From positions 25,957 to 89,956 of the forward strand of contig NZ_BCTC01000017.1 of the NCBI RefSeq assembly GCF_001571085.1: a stretch of 64,000 bases of DNA. The letters run 5' to 3'. This DNA comes from Azohydromonas lata NBRC 102462. Its GTDB lineage: Bacteria; Pseudomonadota; Gammaproteobacteria; Burkholderiales; Burkholderiaceae_C. Shown in pieces: positions 35,914 to 44,539 of this stretch. The position numbers and the translations under genes were made by a program. The notes beneath the pieces were generated by a model, which worked only from the letters and a program-made list of their open reading frames with translations, did not search any database and was not told the origin of the DNA. How positions within the stretch are numbered: position 1 is the first letter of the stretch; every line of letters begins with the position of its first letter.

Positions 35914-37485
35914 TCAGCCCCGGCGCAGCAACTGCTTGGGCTTGAGGCCGGAAAGCATCAGCGTGCCGAAGTAGATGACGCCCGCCCCCACCATGGCCGC
36001 GGCCATGCAGGCGATGCGCACCAGCTCGCGCATGTGGGCCCAGTCCAGGTGGTCGTTGAGCCAGGACAGGCCCGCGCCCATGGCCGCGCTGGCGGCCAGC
36101 AGCTGCATCAGGTAGCGGACCCAGCCCGGCCCCGGCCGCCACAGGCCCCGGCGCCACAGCAGGAACAGCAGCGTGCCGGCGTTGACCAGCGCCCCGAGGC
36201 TGGTGGAGAGCGCCAGCCCCGCGATGCCCAGCCCCCCGCCGAACACGAACACGAGGTTGAAGAGCTGCGTGAGGACGAGCACGGCCACGGCCACGCGCAC
36301 CGGCGTGCGCGTGTCCTGCCGGGCGTAGTAGCCCGGAGCCAGGATGCGTATGGAGACGATGCCGATCAGCCCAACGCCATAGCCCACCACCGCCAGCGCA
36401 GCGCCGCGCAGGTTGTCCGCGTCGGCGGCGAAGGCGCCGCGCTGGTAGAGCGTGGCCACCAGCGGCTCGGCAAAGACCAGCAGCGCCAGCGCGCAGGGCA
36501 TGGCCACCAGCAGCAACTGGCGCAGGCCCCACTCCAGCATGCCGGAGTAGGCGGCTTCGTCCTTGCGCGCGTGCGCGGCCGAGAGCTGCGGCGTGAGCAC
36601 CACGCCCAGCGCCACGCCCAGCAGCGCGGTGGGGAATTCCATCAGCCGGTCGGCGTAGGTCAGCAGCGAGACCGCGCCCGCGCCGAGCTGGGAGGCGATC
36701 TGCGTGTTGATGAGCTGCGAGATCTGCGCCACCGACACGCCCAAGAGCGCCGGGGCCATCTTGCGCAGCACGTCGTGCACGCCCTCGTGGGTCCAGGCCG
36801 CGCGCACGCCGCGCCAGCTGAGGCTGAAGCGCGGCATGGCGTTGATGCGCCGCAGCGCCGGCACCTGCACGGCCAGTTGCAGCACGCCGCCCACCATCAC
36901 GCCGGCGGCCAGCGCGTAGATGGGCTCGATGCCCAGCCGCTCGAACAGCGGCACGCCCAGCATGAGCGCGACGATCCAGGCCAGGTTGAGCAGCACCGGC
37001 GTGGCCGCCGGCACCATGAAGCGCCGCCAGGTGTTGAGGATGCCCGCGGCCAGCGCCACCAGCGACATGCAGGCGATGTAGGGGAACATCCAGCGCGTCA
37101 TCACCACGGCGTGGTCGTAGCCGCCGCTGTCGCGCAGGCCCTCGCCCATGAGCCACACCAGCAGCGGCGCGCCCACGATGCCGATGGTGCAGATCACCAC
37201 CAGCGTCCACAGCAGCATCGTGGCCACGGCATTGATGAGGCGCTGCGTGGCCTCGTCGCCGTCGCGCGCATGCGAGGCCGCCAGCAGCGGGACGAAAGCC
37301 TGCGAGAAGGCGCCCTCGCCCACCAGGCGGCGCAGCAGATTGGGAATGCGAAAGGCGACGTTGAAGGCGTCGGTGAGCGCACTGGCGCCGAAGACCGAGG
37401 CCTGCAGCAGGTCGCGCACCAGCCCCGTGATGCGCGAGGCGAGCGTGAGCAGGGAGACGGTGGACGCGGCCTTGAGCAGGTTCAT
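35914..37485 (-). CDS. murJ: Lipid II flippase MurJ
   Basis: 523 residues, about 14 membrane helices, MOP superfamily. TLASRITGLVRDLLQASVFGA, DAFNVAFRIPNLLRRLVGEGAFSQAFVP and LINTQIASQLGAGAVSLLTYADRLMEFP are MurJ signatures. It flips lipid II for peptidoglycan synthesis. Start 37485 gives MNLLKAAS; a longer frame upstream is less typical. It is divergent from rpsT, the usual arrangement. Confidence 0.96.
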   Translation of the reverse strand: MNLLKAASTVSLLTLASRITGLVRDLLQASVFGASALTDAFNVAFRIPNLLRRLVGEGAFSQAFVPLLAASHARDGDEATQRLINAVATMLLWTLVVICTIGIVGAPLLVWLMGEGLRDSGGYDHAVVMTRWMFPYIACMSLVALAAGILNTWRRFMVPAATPVLLNLAWIVALMLGVPLFERLGIEPIYALAAGVMVGGVLQLAVQVPALRRINAMPRFSLSWRGVRAAWTHEGVHDVLRKMAPALLGVSVAQISQLINTQIASQLGAGAVSLLTYADRLMEFPTALLGVALGVVLTPQLSAAHARKDEAAYSGMLEWGLRQLLLVAMPCALALLVFAEPLVATLYQRGAFAADADNLRGAALAVVGYGVGLIGIVSIRILAPGYYARQDTRTPVRVAVAVLVLTQLFNLVFVFGGGLGIAGLALSTSLGALVNAGTLLFLLWRRGLWRPGPGWVRYLMQLLAASAAMGAGLSWLNDHLDWAHMRELVRIACMAAAMVGAGVIYFGTLMLSGLKPKQLLRRG

Positions 37486-37565
37486 GAGGCGGGCCGCGGT
37501 GCGCGCGCTTTGGGCATGAAGCCCGCGCGGCAAAAGGACACGGCAATAGCGGCGAAGAGCCGGCG

Positions 37566-37571
37566 ATTATA
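37566..37571 (-). promoter_or_regulatory. -10 box of murJ
   Basis: Perfect TATAAT on the minus strand, ~80 nt upstream of murJ; -35 weak. Confidence 0.45.
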
Positions 37572-37602
37572 GGAAGACCACCCGCGCGGCTCGGACCAGG
37601 CT

Positions 37603-37631
37603 TTCGCCCATCAACTTCGGAATGCTATACT
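37603..37631 (+). promoter_or_regulatory. rpsT promoter with extended -10
   Basis: TGCTATACT gives an extended -10 (TATACT 37626-37631); TTCGCC (37603-37608) is a weak -35 with 17-nt spacing. The leader is about 28 nt. Confidence 0.6.
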
Positions 37632-37665
37632 CGCCGGCTTTCCACCCTGGACCCACCACACCAGC

Positions 37666-37983
37666 ATGGCTACCTCTTCCAAAGCCAAGAAGAAAACCGT
37701 CCGCATCGCGTCTGGCCGCAAGCGCGCTCGCCAGGACGTGAAGCTGAACGCCGCCAACACCGCGCTGCGTTCGAAGTTCCGCACCGCCATCAAGAGCGTG
37801 CAGAAGGCCGTTGCCGCCGGTGATGCCGCCAAGGCCACCGACGTGTTCAAGGCCGCCCAAAGCGTGATCGACTCCGTCGCCGACAAGGGCATCTTCCACA
37901 AGAACAAGGCCGCCCGCCAGAAGAGCCGCCTGGCCGCCAAGGTCAAGGCCCTGTCGCTGGCTTCCTCCGCTGCTGCTGCCTGA
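37666..37983 (+). CDS. rpsT: 30S ribosomal protein S20
   Basis: 105 residues, rich in K, R and A, all helical. [23 protein letters not shown] and [16 protein letters not shown] are diagnostic; [19 protein letters not shown] is the C-terminal signature. It is monocistronic, with its own promoter and a strong terminator. Confidence 0.98.
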   Translation: MATSSKAKKKTVRIASGRKRARQDVKLNAANTALRSKFRTAIKSVQKAVAAGDAAKATDVFKAAQSVIDSVADKGIFHKNKAARQKSRLAAKVKALSLASSAAAA

Positions 37984-38006
37984 CAAGGCGGTTCCCAGGG
38001 GGATAT

Positions 38007-38036
38007 GAAAAAGGCCCGCAGCGCGGGCCTTTTTTC
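38007..38036. terminator. Intrinsic terminator of rpsT
   Basis: AAAAAGGCCCGC / GCGGGCCTTTTTT with a 3-nt loop. A and T tracts on both sides allow it to act for the convergent DUF3579 gene too. Confidence 0.93.
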
Positions 38037-38166
38037 ATGGCCGCCCGCTGCTTGAGCGTCGGCTCGCACGGGCATCGCGACCCCCTGCCGCGATGGCAGG
38101 ACGGCTGAAGCCGTCGCGTCGGCAGCGCGCCTTTCGGTTGCGCGCGCCACCTTCCGCTGAACAGAC

Positions 38167-38541
38167 TTACTTGACCGCGTCCGCCTTCTCGGCGGGCTTG
38201 GCGGGGCTTTGCTGCGGCTGTGCCGCGGCGGCCGGCTTGTCCGGCAGCAAGCAGGCCTCGGCCACCTGCAGCTCGTTGTCGCGCGCGAAGTTCATGACGA
38301 AGTCCCAGGCGCGCACGTCCACGTCCTTGAGCGCCTCGCTCACGATCACGCACTTGACGCCGTTGATCACGCGCGGCACGCACAGCGGCGAGTAGCCGAT
38401 GTGCGCGCCCGGGCCGGTGCGCGCGCCGCCGGGTCGGAAGGAGGACATGGCACCCGCCAGCCGCTCGGCCCAGTCGCTGGGCCTGAAGGTGCGACCTTGG
38501 AGAGTGATCCCCTGGATAAAAACTTCTCGGGGTTTGGACAT
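38167..38541 (-). CDS. DUF3579 protein
   Basis: 124 residues. REVFIQGITLQGRTFRPSDWAERL and YSPLCVPRVINGVKCVIV, then LKDVDVRAWDFVMNFARDN, define DUF3579, a small betaproteobacterial cytoplasmic family of unknown role. The C-terminal ~25 residues are an Ala/Pro/Lys tail. It is divergent from argD. Confidence 0.88.
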   Translation of the reverse strand: MSKPREVFIQGITLQGRTFRPSDWAERLAGAMSSFRPGGARTGPGAHIGYSPLCVPRVINGVKCVIVSEALKDVDVRAWDFVMNFARDNELQVAEACLLPDKPAAAAQPQQSPAKPAEKADAVK

Positions 38542-38709
38542 GCGAACGGGGGGTGGAGTTCGATGGGAGAGCCGGCCCGGTGGCCGCGCAAAGCGGGCGA
38601 CATTGTGCCTCCATACGGGTTTCCCCGGCCTGACGCCCCTAACAGCTCACGGCCGACCTGCAGCGCAATGTGCGCTTTGGCCGAAACAAGCCATCCCGCA
38701 AGCGCGGCA

Positions 38710-38768
38710 TAGAATCCCGGGCTTGGCCGGCCCATGTCGCGCAAGACATGCCCGGCTTCGGTTTTTTT
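38710..38768 (+). promoter_or_regulatory. argD promoter -10 and terminator-like leader hairpin
   Basis: TAGAAT (38710-38715) is a plausible -10. Directly downstream GCCGG (38726-38730) pairs with CCGGC (38752-38756), enclosing CATGTC/GACATG (38733-38738, 38745-38750), followed by TTCGG and seven T (38762-38768). The structure ends 18 nt before ATG 38787. It may be an attenuator; no leader peptide or arginine-repressor box was recognised. Confidence 0.5.
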
Positions 38769-38786
38769 GTGCGGAGCCCCCCACCG

Positions 38787-39986
38787 ATGAACGCCACTTC
38801 CCCGTCGCCCCTGATGAACACCTACGGCCGCCTGCCCTTTGCGCTGTCGCACGGCCGGGGCTGCAGGGTGTGGGACACCGACGGCAAGCAATACCTCGAT
38901 GGCCTGGGCGGCATCGCCGTCAACACGCTGGGCCACGCCCATCCCAAGCTGGTGCCGGCGCTGCAGGACCAGATCGCCAAGCTCATCCACTGCTCCAACT
39001 ACTACCGCGTGCCGCTGCAGGAGCAGCTCGGCGCCAAGCTGGTGGCGCTTTCCGGGCTGACCAACGCCTTCTTCTGCAACTCCGGCCTGGAAGCCAACGA
39101 GGCCGCGATCAAGATCGCGCGCAAGTACGGCCATGACCGCGGCATCGAGTTCCCCGAGGTCATCGTCTACGAGAAGTCCTTCCACGGCCGCTCCATCGCC
39201 ACGCTGTCGGCCACGGGCAACACCAAGGTCCAGGCCGGCTTCGGCCCGCTGGTGGAAGGTTTTGTTCGCATTCCGCTCAACGACTTGGCCGCCGTCGAGG
39301 AAGTGGCACGCACCCGCCCCAACGTGGTCGCGGTGTTCCTGGAGACCATCCAGGGCGAAGGCGGCATCAACCCCGCGCGCTGGGAATACCTGCAGGGCCT
39401 GCGCAAGCTGTGCGACGAGCGCGAGTGGCTGCTCATGCTCGACGAGGTGCAGTGCGGCATCGGCCGCACCGGCAAGTGGTTCGCGCACCAGTGGGCCGGC
39501 ATCCAGCCTGACGTGATGCCGCTGGCCAAGGGCCTGGGCTCCGGCGTGCCCATCGGCGCGGTGGTGTGCGGCCCGCGTGCGGCCAACGTGTTCCAGCCCG
39601 GCAACCACGGCACCACCTTCGGCGGCAACCCGCTGGCCATGCGTGCCGGCCTGGAGACGCTGACCATCATGGAAGAGGACGGCCTGCTGCAGAACGCGGC
39701 CGAGGTCGGCGCCCACCTGCGCGCCGCGCTGGAGCGCGAGCTCGCGGGCAACGCCGCCGTGGTCGAGATCCGCGGCCAGGGCCTGATGCTGGGCATCGAG
39801 CTGGACCGCCCCTGCGGCGAGCTGCTGGGCCGCGCCGCCCAGGCCGGCCTGCTGCTGAGCGTCACCGCCGACCGCGTGGTGCGCCTGGTGCCGCCGCTGA
39901 TCCTCACCCGCGCCGAAGCCGACGAGATCGTTTCGATCCTGTGCCCGCTGATCGCGCAGTTCGTCGCAGAAACCACCGCGCCATGA
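38787..39986 (+). CDS. argD: Acetylornithine/aspartate family aminotransferase
   Basis: 399 residues, class III PLP enzyme. FCNSGLEANEAAIKIARKYG, EKSFHGRSIATLSATGN, DEVQCGIGRTGKWFA and MPLAKGLGSGVPIG (with the PLP lysine) are present. It transaminates N-acetylornithine in arginine synthesis and perhaps succinyldiaminopimelate in lysine synthesis. ATG 38787 has no obvious Shine-Dalgarno. Its stop overlaps the argF ATG as ATGA, so the two are coupled. Confidence 0.94.
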   Translation: MNATSPSPLMNTYGRLPFALSHGRGCRVWDTDGKQYLDGLGGIAVNTLGHAHPKLVPALQDQIAKLIHCSNYYRVPLQEQLGAKLVALSGLTNAFFCNSGLEANEAAIKIARKYGHDRGIEFPEVIVYEKSFHGRSIATLSATGNTKVQAGFGPLVEGFVRIPLNDLAAVEEVARTRPNVVAVFLETIQGEGGINPARWEYLQGLRKLCDEREWLLMLDEVQCGIGRTGKWFAHQWAGIQPDVMPLAKGLGSGVPIGAVVCGPRAANVFQPGNHGTTFGGNPLAMRAGLETLTIMEEDGLLQNAAEVGAHLRAALERELAGNAAVVEIRGQGLMLGIELDRPCGELLGRAAQAGLLLSVTADRVVRLVPPLILTRAEADEIVSILCPLIAQFVAETTAP

Positions 39987-40915
39987 AGCCCGGAATGAGC
40001 CTGATGAAGCACTACCTGCAGTTCAAGGACTTGCGCGCCGAGGAGTACGCCTACCTCCTGGAGCGCACCGCCATCATCAAGAAGCGGTTCAAGAACTACG
40101 AGAAGTACCAGCCGCTGGCGGACCGCACGCTGGCCATGATCTTCGAGAAGGCCAGCACCCGCACCCGCGTGAGCTTCGAGGCCGGCATGTACCAGATGGG
40201 CGGCTCGGTGGTGCACCTGACCACCGGCGACAGCCAGCTCGGCCGCGCCGAGCCCATCGAGGACAGCGCCCGCGTCATCAGCCGCATGGTGGACCTGGTG
40301 ATGATCCGCACCTTCGAGCAGTCCAAGCTCGAAGCCTTCGCGGCGCACTCGCGCGTGCCCGTCATCAACGGCCTCACCAACGAGTACCACCCCTGCCAGA
40401 TCCTGGCCGACATCTTCACCTTCATCGAGCACCGCGGCTCCATTGCGGGGAAGACCGTGGCCTGGGTCGGCGACGGCAACAACATGGCCAACACCTGGCT
40501 GCAGGCGGCGGAAGTGCTGGGCTTCACGGTGCACGTGAGCACGCCCAGCGGCTACGAGATCGACGCCGCCGTGGCCGGCATCAAGAACGCCAACTGCTAC
40601 AAGGTCTTCGCCGACCCGCGCGAGGCCTGCCGCAACGCCGACCTGGTGACCACCGACGTGTGGACCAGCATGGGCTACGAGGCCGAGAACGAGAAGCGCA
40701 AGCTGGCTTTCGCCGACTGGTGCGTGGACACCGACATGATGGCCGTGGCCCAGCCCGACGCCGTGTTCATGCACTGCCTGCCCGCCCACCGCGGCGAGGA
40801 GGTGACGGCCGAGGTCATCGACGGGCCCCAATCCGTCGTCTGGGACGAGGCCGAGAACCGCATGCACGTGCAAAAGGCGCTCATGGAGTACCTGCTGCTC
40901 GGCCGCATAGGCTGA
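39983..40915 (+). CDS. argF: Ornithine carbamoyltransferase
   Basis: 310 residues from ATG 39983; 39995 and 40004 (MKHYLQFKDL) are alternatives. Carbamoyl-phosphate motif EKASTRTRVSFE, NEYHPCQILAD, GDGNNMANTW and the ornithine-binding MHCLPAHRGEEV are intact. It makes citrulline from ornithine and carbamoyl phosphate. The ATGA overlap with argD indicates an operon of consecutive arginine-pathway steps. Confidence 0.97.
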   Translation: MKPGMSLMKHYLQFKDLRAEEYAYLLERTAIIKKRFKNYEKYQPLADRTLAMIFEKASTRTRVSFEAGMYQMGGSVVHLTTGDSQLGRAEPIEDSARVISRMVDLVMIRTFEQSKLEAFAAHSRVPVINGLTNEYHPCQILADIFTFIEHRGSIAGKTVAWVGDGNNMANTWLQAAEVLGFTVHVSTPSGYEIDAAVAGIKNANCYKVFADPREACRNADLVTTDVWTSMGYEAENEKRKLAFADWCVDTDMMAVAQPDAVFMHCLPAHRGEEVTAEVIDGPQSVVWDEAENRMHVQKALMEYLLLGRIG

Positions 40916-41016
40916 CGCCGCCGCGCCTTGCGCTGCCGCAGCCGCGAAGGCGGGCGGCAGCGTCGGGTAAGCCGGGGCGTGCAGCATGCGCAGCCCCCGC
41001 CTTTGCTTCCAGCCCG

Positions 41017-41760
41017 ATGAAACTCGCCCTGATCACCGACCTGCACGCCAACCGCGAGGCGCTGGAGGAAGTGCTCGCCCACGCCCGCGGCCACGGCGCG
41101 CAGCAGTTCGCGCTGCTGGGCGACTTCGTGGGCTACGGCGCCGACCCGGGCTGGGTGCTGGACCAGGCGCGCGCCCTCGTGGAACAGGGTGCCTTTGCCG
41201 TGATGGGCAACCACGACGCGGCCACCGTGCGCGGCGCGCAGCCCACCATGCGGCCCACGGCGCGGCTGGCGGTGGAATGGACGCGCACGCAACTGGCGCC
41301 GGCGCAACTGAGCTTCCTGGCCGCCCTGCCGCTCACGCGCGAGCACGGCACCTGCCTCTTCGTCCACGCCAACGCCCACGCGCCGGCCGAATGGGAATAC
41401 GTGCTCAGCCGCGCCGAGGCCGTGCAAAGCCTGCAGGCCACGCCCGCACGCCACGTCTTCTGCGGCCACATGCATCTGCCCATGCTCTACCACCTGTCGG
41501 GCACGGGCAAAGCCGGCGACTTCGCGCCCGTGCCGGGCGTGCCCATTCCCGTGCTGCCGCACCGGCAGTGGCTGGCCATTCCCGGCGCCTGCGGGCAGCC
41601 GCGCGACGGCAACCCGGCCGCCGCCTACGCCATGTTCGACGACGAGGCCATGACCCTCACCTTCCACCGCGTGCCCTACGACCACGACGCCGCGGCGAAG
41701 AAGATCCTGGCCGCCGGGCTGCCGCCGGAGTTCGCGCAGCGCCTGCACGATGGACGCTGA
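41017..41760 (+). CDS. Calcineurin-like metallophosphoesterase
   Basis: 247 residues. LALITDLHANREALEEVL supplies the first Asp/His, LLGDFVGYGADP the bridging Asp, AVMGNHDAA the Asn/His and VFCGHMHLPM the C-terminal His pair. Metal ligands are therefore complete. This branch includes YfcE-like and PPP-like phosphatases. Its last 11 nt overlap the kinase/UspA gene, implying tight co-expression, so an opposing or regulatory role with the kinase is attractive but unproven. Confidence 0.9.
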   Translation: MKLALITDLHANREALEEVLAHARGHGAQQFALLGDFVGYGADPGWVLDQARALVEQGAFAVMGNHDAATVRGAQPTMRPTARLAVEWTRTQLAPAQLSFLAALPLTREHGTCLFVHANAHAPAEWEYVLSRAEAVQSLQATPARHVFCGHMHLPMLYHLSGTGKAGDFAPVPGVPIPVLPHRQWLAIPGACGQPRDGNPAAAYAMFDDEAMTLTFHRVPYDHDAAAKKILAAGLPPEFAQRLHDGR

Positions 41761-43204
41761 GGCACAGCCCGCTGCGCCACACGAGGACGCGCACCACGCC
41801 CCGCTGCGCGCGGGCCGCGTCATAGACGGCTTCACGCTGCAGGAGCACCTGCACCAGGGCGGCATGGCCCACCTCTGGCGCGTCACGCACCCGGCGCACC
41901 AGCTCCCGCTGATCATGAAGGTGCCGCGCATCAAGGGCGGCGAGGACCCGGCCACCATCGTCGGCTTCGAGGTCGAGATGATGATCATGCCCATGCTGGC
42001 GGGCGTGCACGTGCCGCGCTTCATCGCCAAGGGCGACTTCGCGCGCCAGCCCTACATCGTCATGGAGCTCATCTCCGGCCACTCGTTGCGCCCGCGACTG
42101 GATGCCGCCCCGCTGCCGCTGCGCGAGGTGCTGGACCTGGGCGCACGCGTGGCTACCGCCCTGCACGACCTGCACCGCCAGCACGTCGTCCACCTGGACG
42201 TGAAGCCCAGCAACATCCTCTTCCGCCCCGACGGCAGCGCCGTGCTGGTGGACTACGGCCTCTCGCGCCACGACCACCTGCCGGATCTGCTGGACGAGGA
42301 GTTCACGCTGCCCATAGGCACGGGGCCCTACATGTCGCCGGAGCAGGTCCAGTTCGTGCGCAACGACCCGCGCAGCGACCTCTTCGCGCTGGGCGTGATG
42401 CTCTACCACTTCGCCACCGGCGAGCGTCCCTTCGGCCAGCCCACCAGCGTCGCCGGGCTGCGCCGGCGGCTCTACACCGAGCCCACGCCGCCGCGCACGC
42501 TGCGAGCGGACATGCCGCCGTGGCTGCAGGAGGTCATCCTGCGCTGCCTGGAGGTGGACCCCGACAAGCGCTGGCCCAGCGCCGCGCAGCTCGCGCTGGC
42601 GCTGCAGGAGCCCGCCCAGATAGAGCTCACCGAGCGCGCGCACAAGGCGGCCACGGCCGGGCGCTGGCGCACGCTGCGGCGCTGGCTGGCCTCGGTGGGC
42701 AGCGAGCCGCGCGCCACGGTGAGCGCGGGCGAGCAGGTGGCGCGCACGCCCATCGTCATGGCCGCGGTGGACGTGGACAACGCCGGCGAGGCGCTGCTGG
42801 AGCAGTTGCGCGAGACGGTGCGCCGCATCCTCTCCACCGAACCCGGCGCGCGGCTGGCCTGCGTGAGCGTCATGCGCACCGCGCGCATCGGCATGGACGA
42901 GCTGGTCGATGAGCAGGGCCGCAGCCACCACGTGCGCCAGCTCGTGGGCTTGAAGCACTGGGCCCGCCCCATCTCGCAGGCGCTGGACCTGGGCCACGGC
43001 AGGTTGACCTTCCACGTGCTGGAGGCGCCGGACCCGGCCGCGGCCATCATCGACTTCGCCCAGCGCACGCAGGTGGACCACATCGTCATGGGCGCGCGCG
43101 GCAACTCCGCGCTGCGCCGCTACCTGGGTAGCGTCTCGTCCCAGGTCGTGGCGCAAAGCGAGTGCACGGTCACCGTCGTGCGCGCAAGCGCGCCGCAAAC
43201 GTGA
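41750..43204 (+). CDS. Serine/threonine protein kinase fused to universal stress domain
   Basis: 484 residues. The kinase (~26-290) has a Gly-rich loop LHQGGMAHLWRV, LIMKVPR (Lys), a catalytic loop HLDVKPSN (His-Leu-Asp, a non-RD type) and DYG in place of DFG. GTGPYMSPEQV is the activation-segment end. A UspA domain (~333-480; MAAVDVDN, IVMGARGNSALRRYLGSVSSQVV) follows and keeps the ATP-binding GxxGN-type motif. Such kinase/UspA proteins occur in betaproteobacteria and may sense nucleotide or stress state. No membrane helix was seen. Confidence 0.92.
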   Translation: MDAEAQPAAPHEDAHHAPLRAGRVIDGFTLQEHLHQGGMAHLWRVTHPAHQLPLIMKVPRIKGGEDPATIVGFEVEMMIMPMLAGVHVPRFIAKGDFARQPYIVMELISGHSLRPRLDAAPLPLREVLDLGARVATALHDLHRQHVVHLDVKPSNILFRPDGSAVLVDYGLSRHDHLPDLLDEEFTLPIGTGPYMSPEQVQFVRNDPRSDLFALGVMLYHFATGERPFGQPTSVAGLRRRLYTEPTPPRTLRADMPPWLQEVILRCLEVDPDKRWPSAAQLALALQEPAQIELTERAHKAATAGRWRTLRRWLASVGSEPRATVSAGEQVARTPIVMAAVDVDNAGEALLEQLRETVRRILSTEPGARLACVSVMRTARIGMDELVDEQGRSHHVRQLVGLKHWARPISQALDLGHGRLTFHVLEAPDPAAAIIDFAQRTQVDHIVMGARGNSALRRYLGSVSSQVVAQSECTVTVVRASAPQT

Positions 43205-43251
43205 CGCGGCGCACGCTGGCGCGCTGACCCGCCCGCCGCCGCTGCGGCACC

Positions 43252-43635
43252 ATGCGCGCCATGAGCAGTCCCACCGCCCCCGCCTCCTCCCAAGCTTCCC
43301 AGGACGCCAACGCCTGCACGGCCTGTGGCGCCTGCTGCGCGAGCTTCCGCGTCGATTTCGCGCGCGACGAGCTGTCCAGCGAGGGCGGCCACGTGCCGGA
43401 CGGCTTGGCGGTGGACGTCAACGACAGCACCTGCCGCATGCGCGGCACGGACCACGCGCAGCCGCGCTGCGCGGCCCTGTACGGCAAGGTGGGCCAGAAG
43501 GTTCGTTGCGGCATCCACGAGTGGCGCCCGTCGCCCTGCCGCGAGTTCGGCATGCTGGCGCCGCTGGGCCTGCCCGACGACGCCTGCACCCGCGCGCGGC
43601 TGCGCCACGGGTTGCCACCACTTGCGCCGGCCTGA
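43252..43635 (+). CDS. YkgJ family Cys-cluster protein
   Basis: 127 residues, or 124 from ATG 43261. CTACGACCASF, then CRM, RCAAL, RCGIH and PCREF give the eight-Cys pattern of the YkgJ (DUF-type zinc/iron-binding) family. Metal binding is likely, but the function is unknown. It follows the kinase gene by 47 nt on the same strand. Confidence 0.88.
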   Translation: MRAMSSPTAPASSQASQDANACTACGACCASFRVDFARDELSSEGGHVPDGLAVDVNDSTCRMRGTDHAQPRCAALYGKVGQKVRCGIHEWRPSPCREFGMLAPLGLPDDACTRARLRHGLPPLAPA

Positions 43636-43660
43636 AAAAAGAGGCCATCGGCGGCCCGGT

Positions 43661-43844
43661 TAGAATGCCGGCTGTCATTGGGGAGTAGCCGCCCTCCGAG
43701 TCCAGCCCTGGACACTCAGCGAGAGGGACCTGCGTCAACAGACTTGACCGCCTTGGAGCGGACATGGCGCAGGTGGTTCGTTTCAGCTTGGCGAGACCTT
43801 TGACCGATGTGCCTCCGGACATGGCCGGGGAGGCGCTCGGTCAA
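43661..43844 (+). ncRNA. yybP-ykoY manganese riboswitch
   Basis: TAGAAT (43661-43666) is a likely -10. The leader has the conserved elements in order: TTGGGGAGTAGCC (43679-43690), CGTCAACA (43733-43740) and GGCGAGACCTTTGACCG (43790-43806). Bounds are approximate. At its 3' edge TTGACCGA (43800-43807) can pair with TCGGTCAA (43837-43844), and GCCTCC (43811-43816) with GGAGGC (43829-43834), hiding the Shine-Dalgarno and the ATG. Mn binding would compete for the first strand and open translation. Placement before a GDT1 exporter fits known examples. Confidence 0.88.
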
Positions 43845-44455
43845 TGGTGTGCACTTGCCGGCCGGAGAACCTTGTTTTGGAAGCCTTCCTCATCTCCACC
43901 GGCATCGTGGCCCTGGCCGAAATGGGCGACAAGACGCAGTTGCTGTCGCTGCTGCTGGCCGCGCGCTTCAAGCGTCCCGTGCCCATCATCCTGGGCATCC
44001 TGGTGGCCACCCTCTTCAACCATGCCGGCGCGGGCGCGCTGGGCACGTGGATCACCGAGTGGCTGGGCCCGGACGTGATGCGCTGGATCCTGGGCCTGTC
44101 CTTCATCGCCATGGCGGGCTGGATGCTCATCCCCGACAAGCTCGACGAGGACGACAAGCCGCGCGGCCACTTCGGCGTCTTCGGCACCACGCTGGTGGCC
44201 TTCTTCCTGGCCGAGATGGGCGACAAGACGCAGATCGCCACCGTGGCGCTGGCCGCGCAGTTCGACGCCTTCTTCGCCGTGGTGGCGGGCACCACGCTGG
44301 GCATGATGATCGCCAACGTCCCCGCAGTGCTGCTGGGCGAGCGCGCCACGCGCAAGCTGCCCATCGCGGCCATTCACCGCATCGCCGCCATCATCTTCGC
44401 CCTGCTGGGCCTGGCCGTGCTGCTGCGGCTGGATGCGGCGCTGTCGCTGTCCTGA
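43844..44455 (+). CDS. TMEM165/GDT1 family manganese exporter
   Basis: 203 residues, six predicted membrane helices in two repeats. Each repeat has the family signature: ALAEMGDKTQLLSLLLAARF and FLAEMGDKTQIATVALAAQF. GDT1 proteins move Mn (or Ca) across membranes. The ATG at 43844 follows GGGGAGG at 10 nt; a TTG at 43877 (MEAFLISTG) preceded by GGAG is a good alternative and matches typical N-termini. Control by the upstream Mn riboswitch is strongly suggested. Confidence 0.93.
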   Translation: MVCTCRPENLVLEAFLISTGIVALAEMGDKTQLLSLLLAARFKRPVPIILGILVATLFNHAGAGALGTWITEWLGPDVMRWILGLSFIAMAGWMLIPDKLDEDDKPRGHFGVFGTTLVAFFLAEMGDKTQIATVALAAQFDAFFAVVAGTTLGMMIANVPAVLLGERATRKLPIAAIHRIAAIIFALLGLAVLLRLDAALSLS

Positions 44456-44539
44456 GCGGCACCCGCCGATCGCCACGCTGCGCCGCGGGTCCGCGGCGCC
44501 GTGGTCACAATCGCTGTGGACAGACCAAGAAGGACGCCC

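Noticed and set aside
34252..37572. Long plus-strand open frame opposite hda, SirB1 and murJ
   Set aside because: It spans three clear minus-strand genes and has no recognisable domain.
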